Source: Bombyx mori
Lineage: Eukaryota; Arthropoda; Insecta; Lepidoptera; Bombycidae
Length of the DNA stretch: 64,000 nucleotides
Assembly (NCBI RefSeq): GCF_030269925.1
Contig: NC_085116.1
Coordinates: forward strand, 9,796,001 to 9,860,000
Reading direction: 5' to 3'
Translations under genes and position numbers: made by a program
Notes under the pieces: model-generated
Told to the model about the DNA's origin: nothing
What the model saw: only the letters and a program-made list of their open reading frames with translations
Database searches by the model: none
Shown: one piece after another, positions 62,540 to 64,000 of the stretch
Position numbering within the stretch: position 1 is the stretch's first letter
Layout of the letters: the number at the start of each line of letters is the position of its first letter

Positions 62540-62918
62540 TCTTTTTTTTTTATGATTGAAGGATTACTGGTGGCCCGGAGGCCTTTCCAGTTTCACCAGG
62601 ACAGGTGGGGAGCAAAGAGTCAGCCAGGAGGGGTGGGATTTGCTAACAGCTACCCGAGCGCCTCCGAAGGAGACCTAACAGCTCAAGAGCAGCAGCTTCG
62701 CGAATGAATCTACTACCGGATCGGAATCGCGACCCGCTGAGAAGATCCGGCGAGAAACTCAGCGAGCTGATTCATGGTTAGGTTGCACGGCGACCTCTTT
62801 GTCGATTTCGACGAGTGCGGTTACCGGGGTCCCTAAGCCTGCTCCTAGTGTTAGAGCTGAAGGCGTCTAATGCAAAGGTCTCTATGGATCTATTGGATCT
62901 GATGGATCTGTAAGATCT
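62540..62918 (-). repeat. 5'-truncated copy of the jockey-like LINE
   Basis: It starts TTTTTTTTTTATGATTGAAG and runs through the same 3' UTR as 17211-17570 into the last codons of ORF2 (TTGGATCTGATGGATCTGTA), then breaks. Confidence 0.8.
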
Positions 62919-62992
62919 CTGAAAGACAGCACTCACCTGGTGCGGTGAAGGAATAACATCGTGTAATAAAAATCAAACCCGCAAAATTATAA

Positions 62993-63062
62993 TTTGCGTA
63001 ATTACTGGTGGTAGTACTTGTGAGTCCGCACGGATAAGTACCTATCACCACGCTGCCTATTT
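62993..63062 (+). repeat. Family-A SINE 5' fragment
   Basis: TAATTACTGGTGGTAGTACT, GTGAGTCCGCACGGATAAGT, breaking after CTGCCTATTT. Confidence 0.7.
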
Positions 63063-64000
63063 AATACTAATAATACTAAATAGAATAAAAGTACTAAATA
63101 AAATGGAAATAATAAATAAAATAGACTAAAATAAAATGGATTTCTTCAAAAGACGCCTACATAATCAGTAATAGCAAATATGATTGCCACAGATTATGGA
63201 TCCTTGGCTGCATTACAAAACAAAAGAACTTCAATAACTCTTCATTTAAAAGCTACATTTTAGTCTAGGTTCTATGGAATCATGTGAATGTTTTTTCACA
63301 TGTACATATAGGTATGTATGATCACGATATTTATTCCGTATCCTTAATCGTTCCAAAGGGAGCAGTGAGCAATGTGGGCTATTAATTCGTGAACCGCAAT
63401 GTAACGGATGTAGACGAAAGCGATGGTTCTAATTAGTTACTGTGCTCTTTTAATGTTAACCTTTATTAATTTAACATTGTATTATGATACAGCTTTGATC
63501 GTAAGACGATCATGAGTCTCTGTAATGCTAGAGGAATATTCGAGCCGTTAGTTTATGCAGAGTAGTCTTTTAAAGTTTCATTAAAAAAATGACCCAAGAA
63601 GACTCTTTTATTTGCTTAAACATAAATAATATAATTAAAACTACTTTATTGCTGATGAAAACGAAATTATTGTTTCTTAATTTCTGTTAATAGCACATTG
63701 AGATCTAACAGTTTGTTTGACGTTGACGAATATTAAACAAGTCGAAAATGATAATATAATGAAAATAAAAAAAACGCGAGATTAAACCGTATAAGTGGTT
63801 TTTACTATATTTTTGATTCGCGAAAGTGCACGGAAGGCCCATTCTCGGCAGTCCGTGCTCGAGTCAGTTGGCCAACCCCACTTGGGGTCTATGAAGGGTC
63901 GCGGCGGTTTATCCGGTCTTTGATTACTGGGGGAAATGTGGCGGAGGACGCCTCACCTTTCGTATGGTGCTAGCTGCCTGGCATCGTGGCGTCGATGCTT
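63063..64000. other. Unassigned right edge
   Basis: AT-rich to about 63820. From there the sequence becomes GC-rich (GGTCGCGGCGGTTTATCCGG), unlike local background. It resembles the edge of another LINE or repeat that continues out of the window. No motif was recognised. Confidence 0.35.

Overview
The window is nuclear DNA of a lepidopteran, most likely Bombyx (B. mori or a close relative). The evidence is the spliced gene structure with GT-AG introns, an AT-rich background, Bm1-type SINEs, a second SINE-like family present in at least nine copies, lepidopteran Helitrons ending in CTAG, a maT-type mariner, and a small secreted protein that resembles the silkworm fungal protease inhibitor family. 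No prokaryotic features are present.

Four host genes can be built exon by exon with matching splice phases. (1) On the minus strand at 5685-12503 is a bHLH transcription factor with five coding exons found, at least 1288 residues. It runs past a clean donor at 5684, and its last exon was not found. (2) On the plus strand at 25149-28264 is a complete syntenin orthologue (286 aa, two PDZ domains, four coding exons). (3) On the minus strand at 29188-45850 is a complete sterol O-acyltransferase (SOAT/ACAT, MBOAT family; 472 aa, nine coding exons), with a probable untranslated first exon ending at 47044. Syntenin and SOAT converge tail to tail. (4) On the minus strand at 53565-54446 is a 100-aa secreted 12-cysteine protein with an upstream non-coding exon and TATA box near 55525-55614. 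These genes act in unrelated processes (transcription, syndecan/membrane scaffolding, sterol ester formation, extracellular defence or binding), and nothing suggests they work as a unit.

Much of the rest is mobile DNA in datable nests. The most striking is 13250-24324. A fold-back element with arms of about 850 bp carries, in one arm, a Helitron (15461-17181, empty site readable), a nearly full-length jockey-like LINE (17211-22166, 9-bp target duplication) and a Spy-like DNA element (22260-23729). The Spy-like element itself holds a SINE piece and a 276-bp MITE. A second copy of the Spy-like element, with the same SINE but without the MITE, sits at 33615-34802 inside another TA-flanked inverted-repeat element in a SOAT intron. 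Other mobile elements are a maT mariner (47901-49199) with one premature stop, a non-autonomous Helitron (49490-49859), an RTE-type LINE 3' half (58592-59975), an intact 327-codon ORF from a restriction-like-endonuclease LINE (40752-41735), and many SINE and LINE fragments.

Coordinates of exons come from reading splice signals by eye. The tail of the bHLH gene, non-coding first exons and ends of old repeats remain uncertain.
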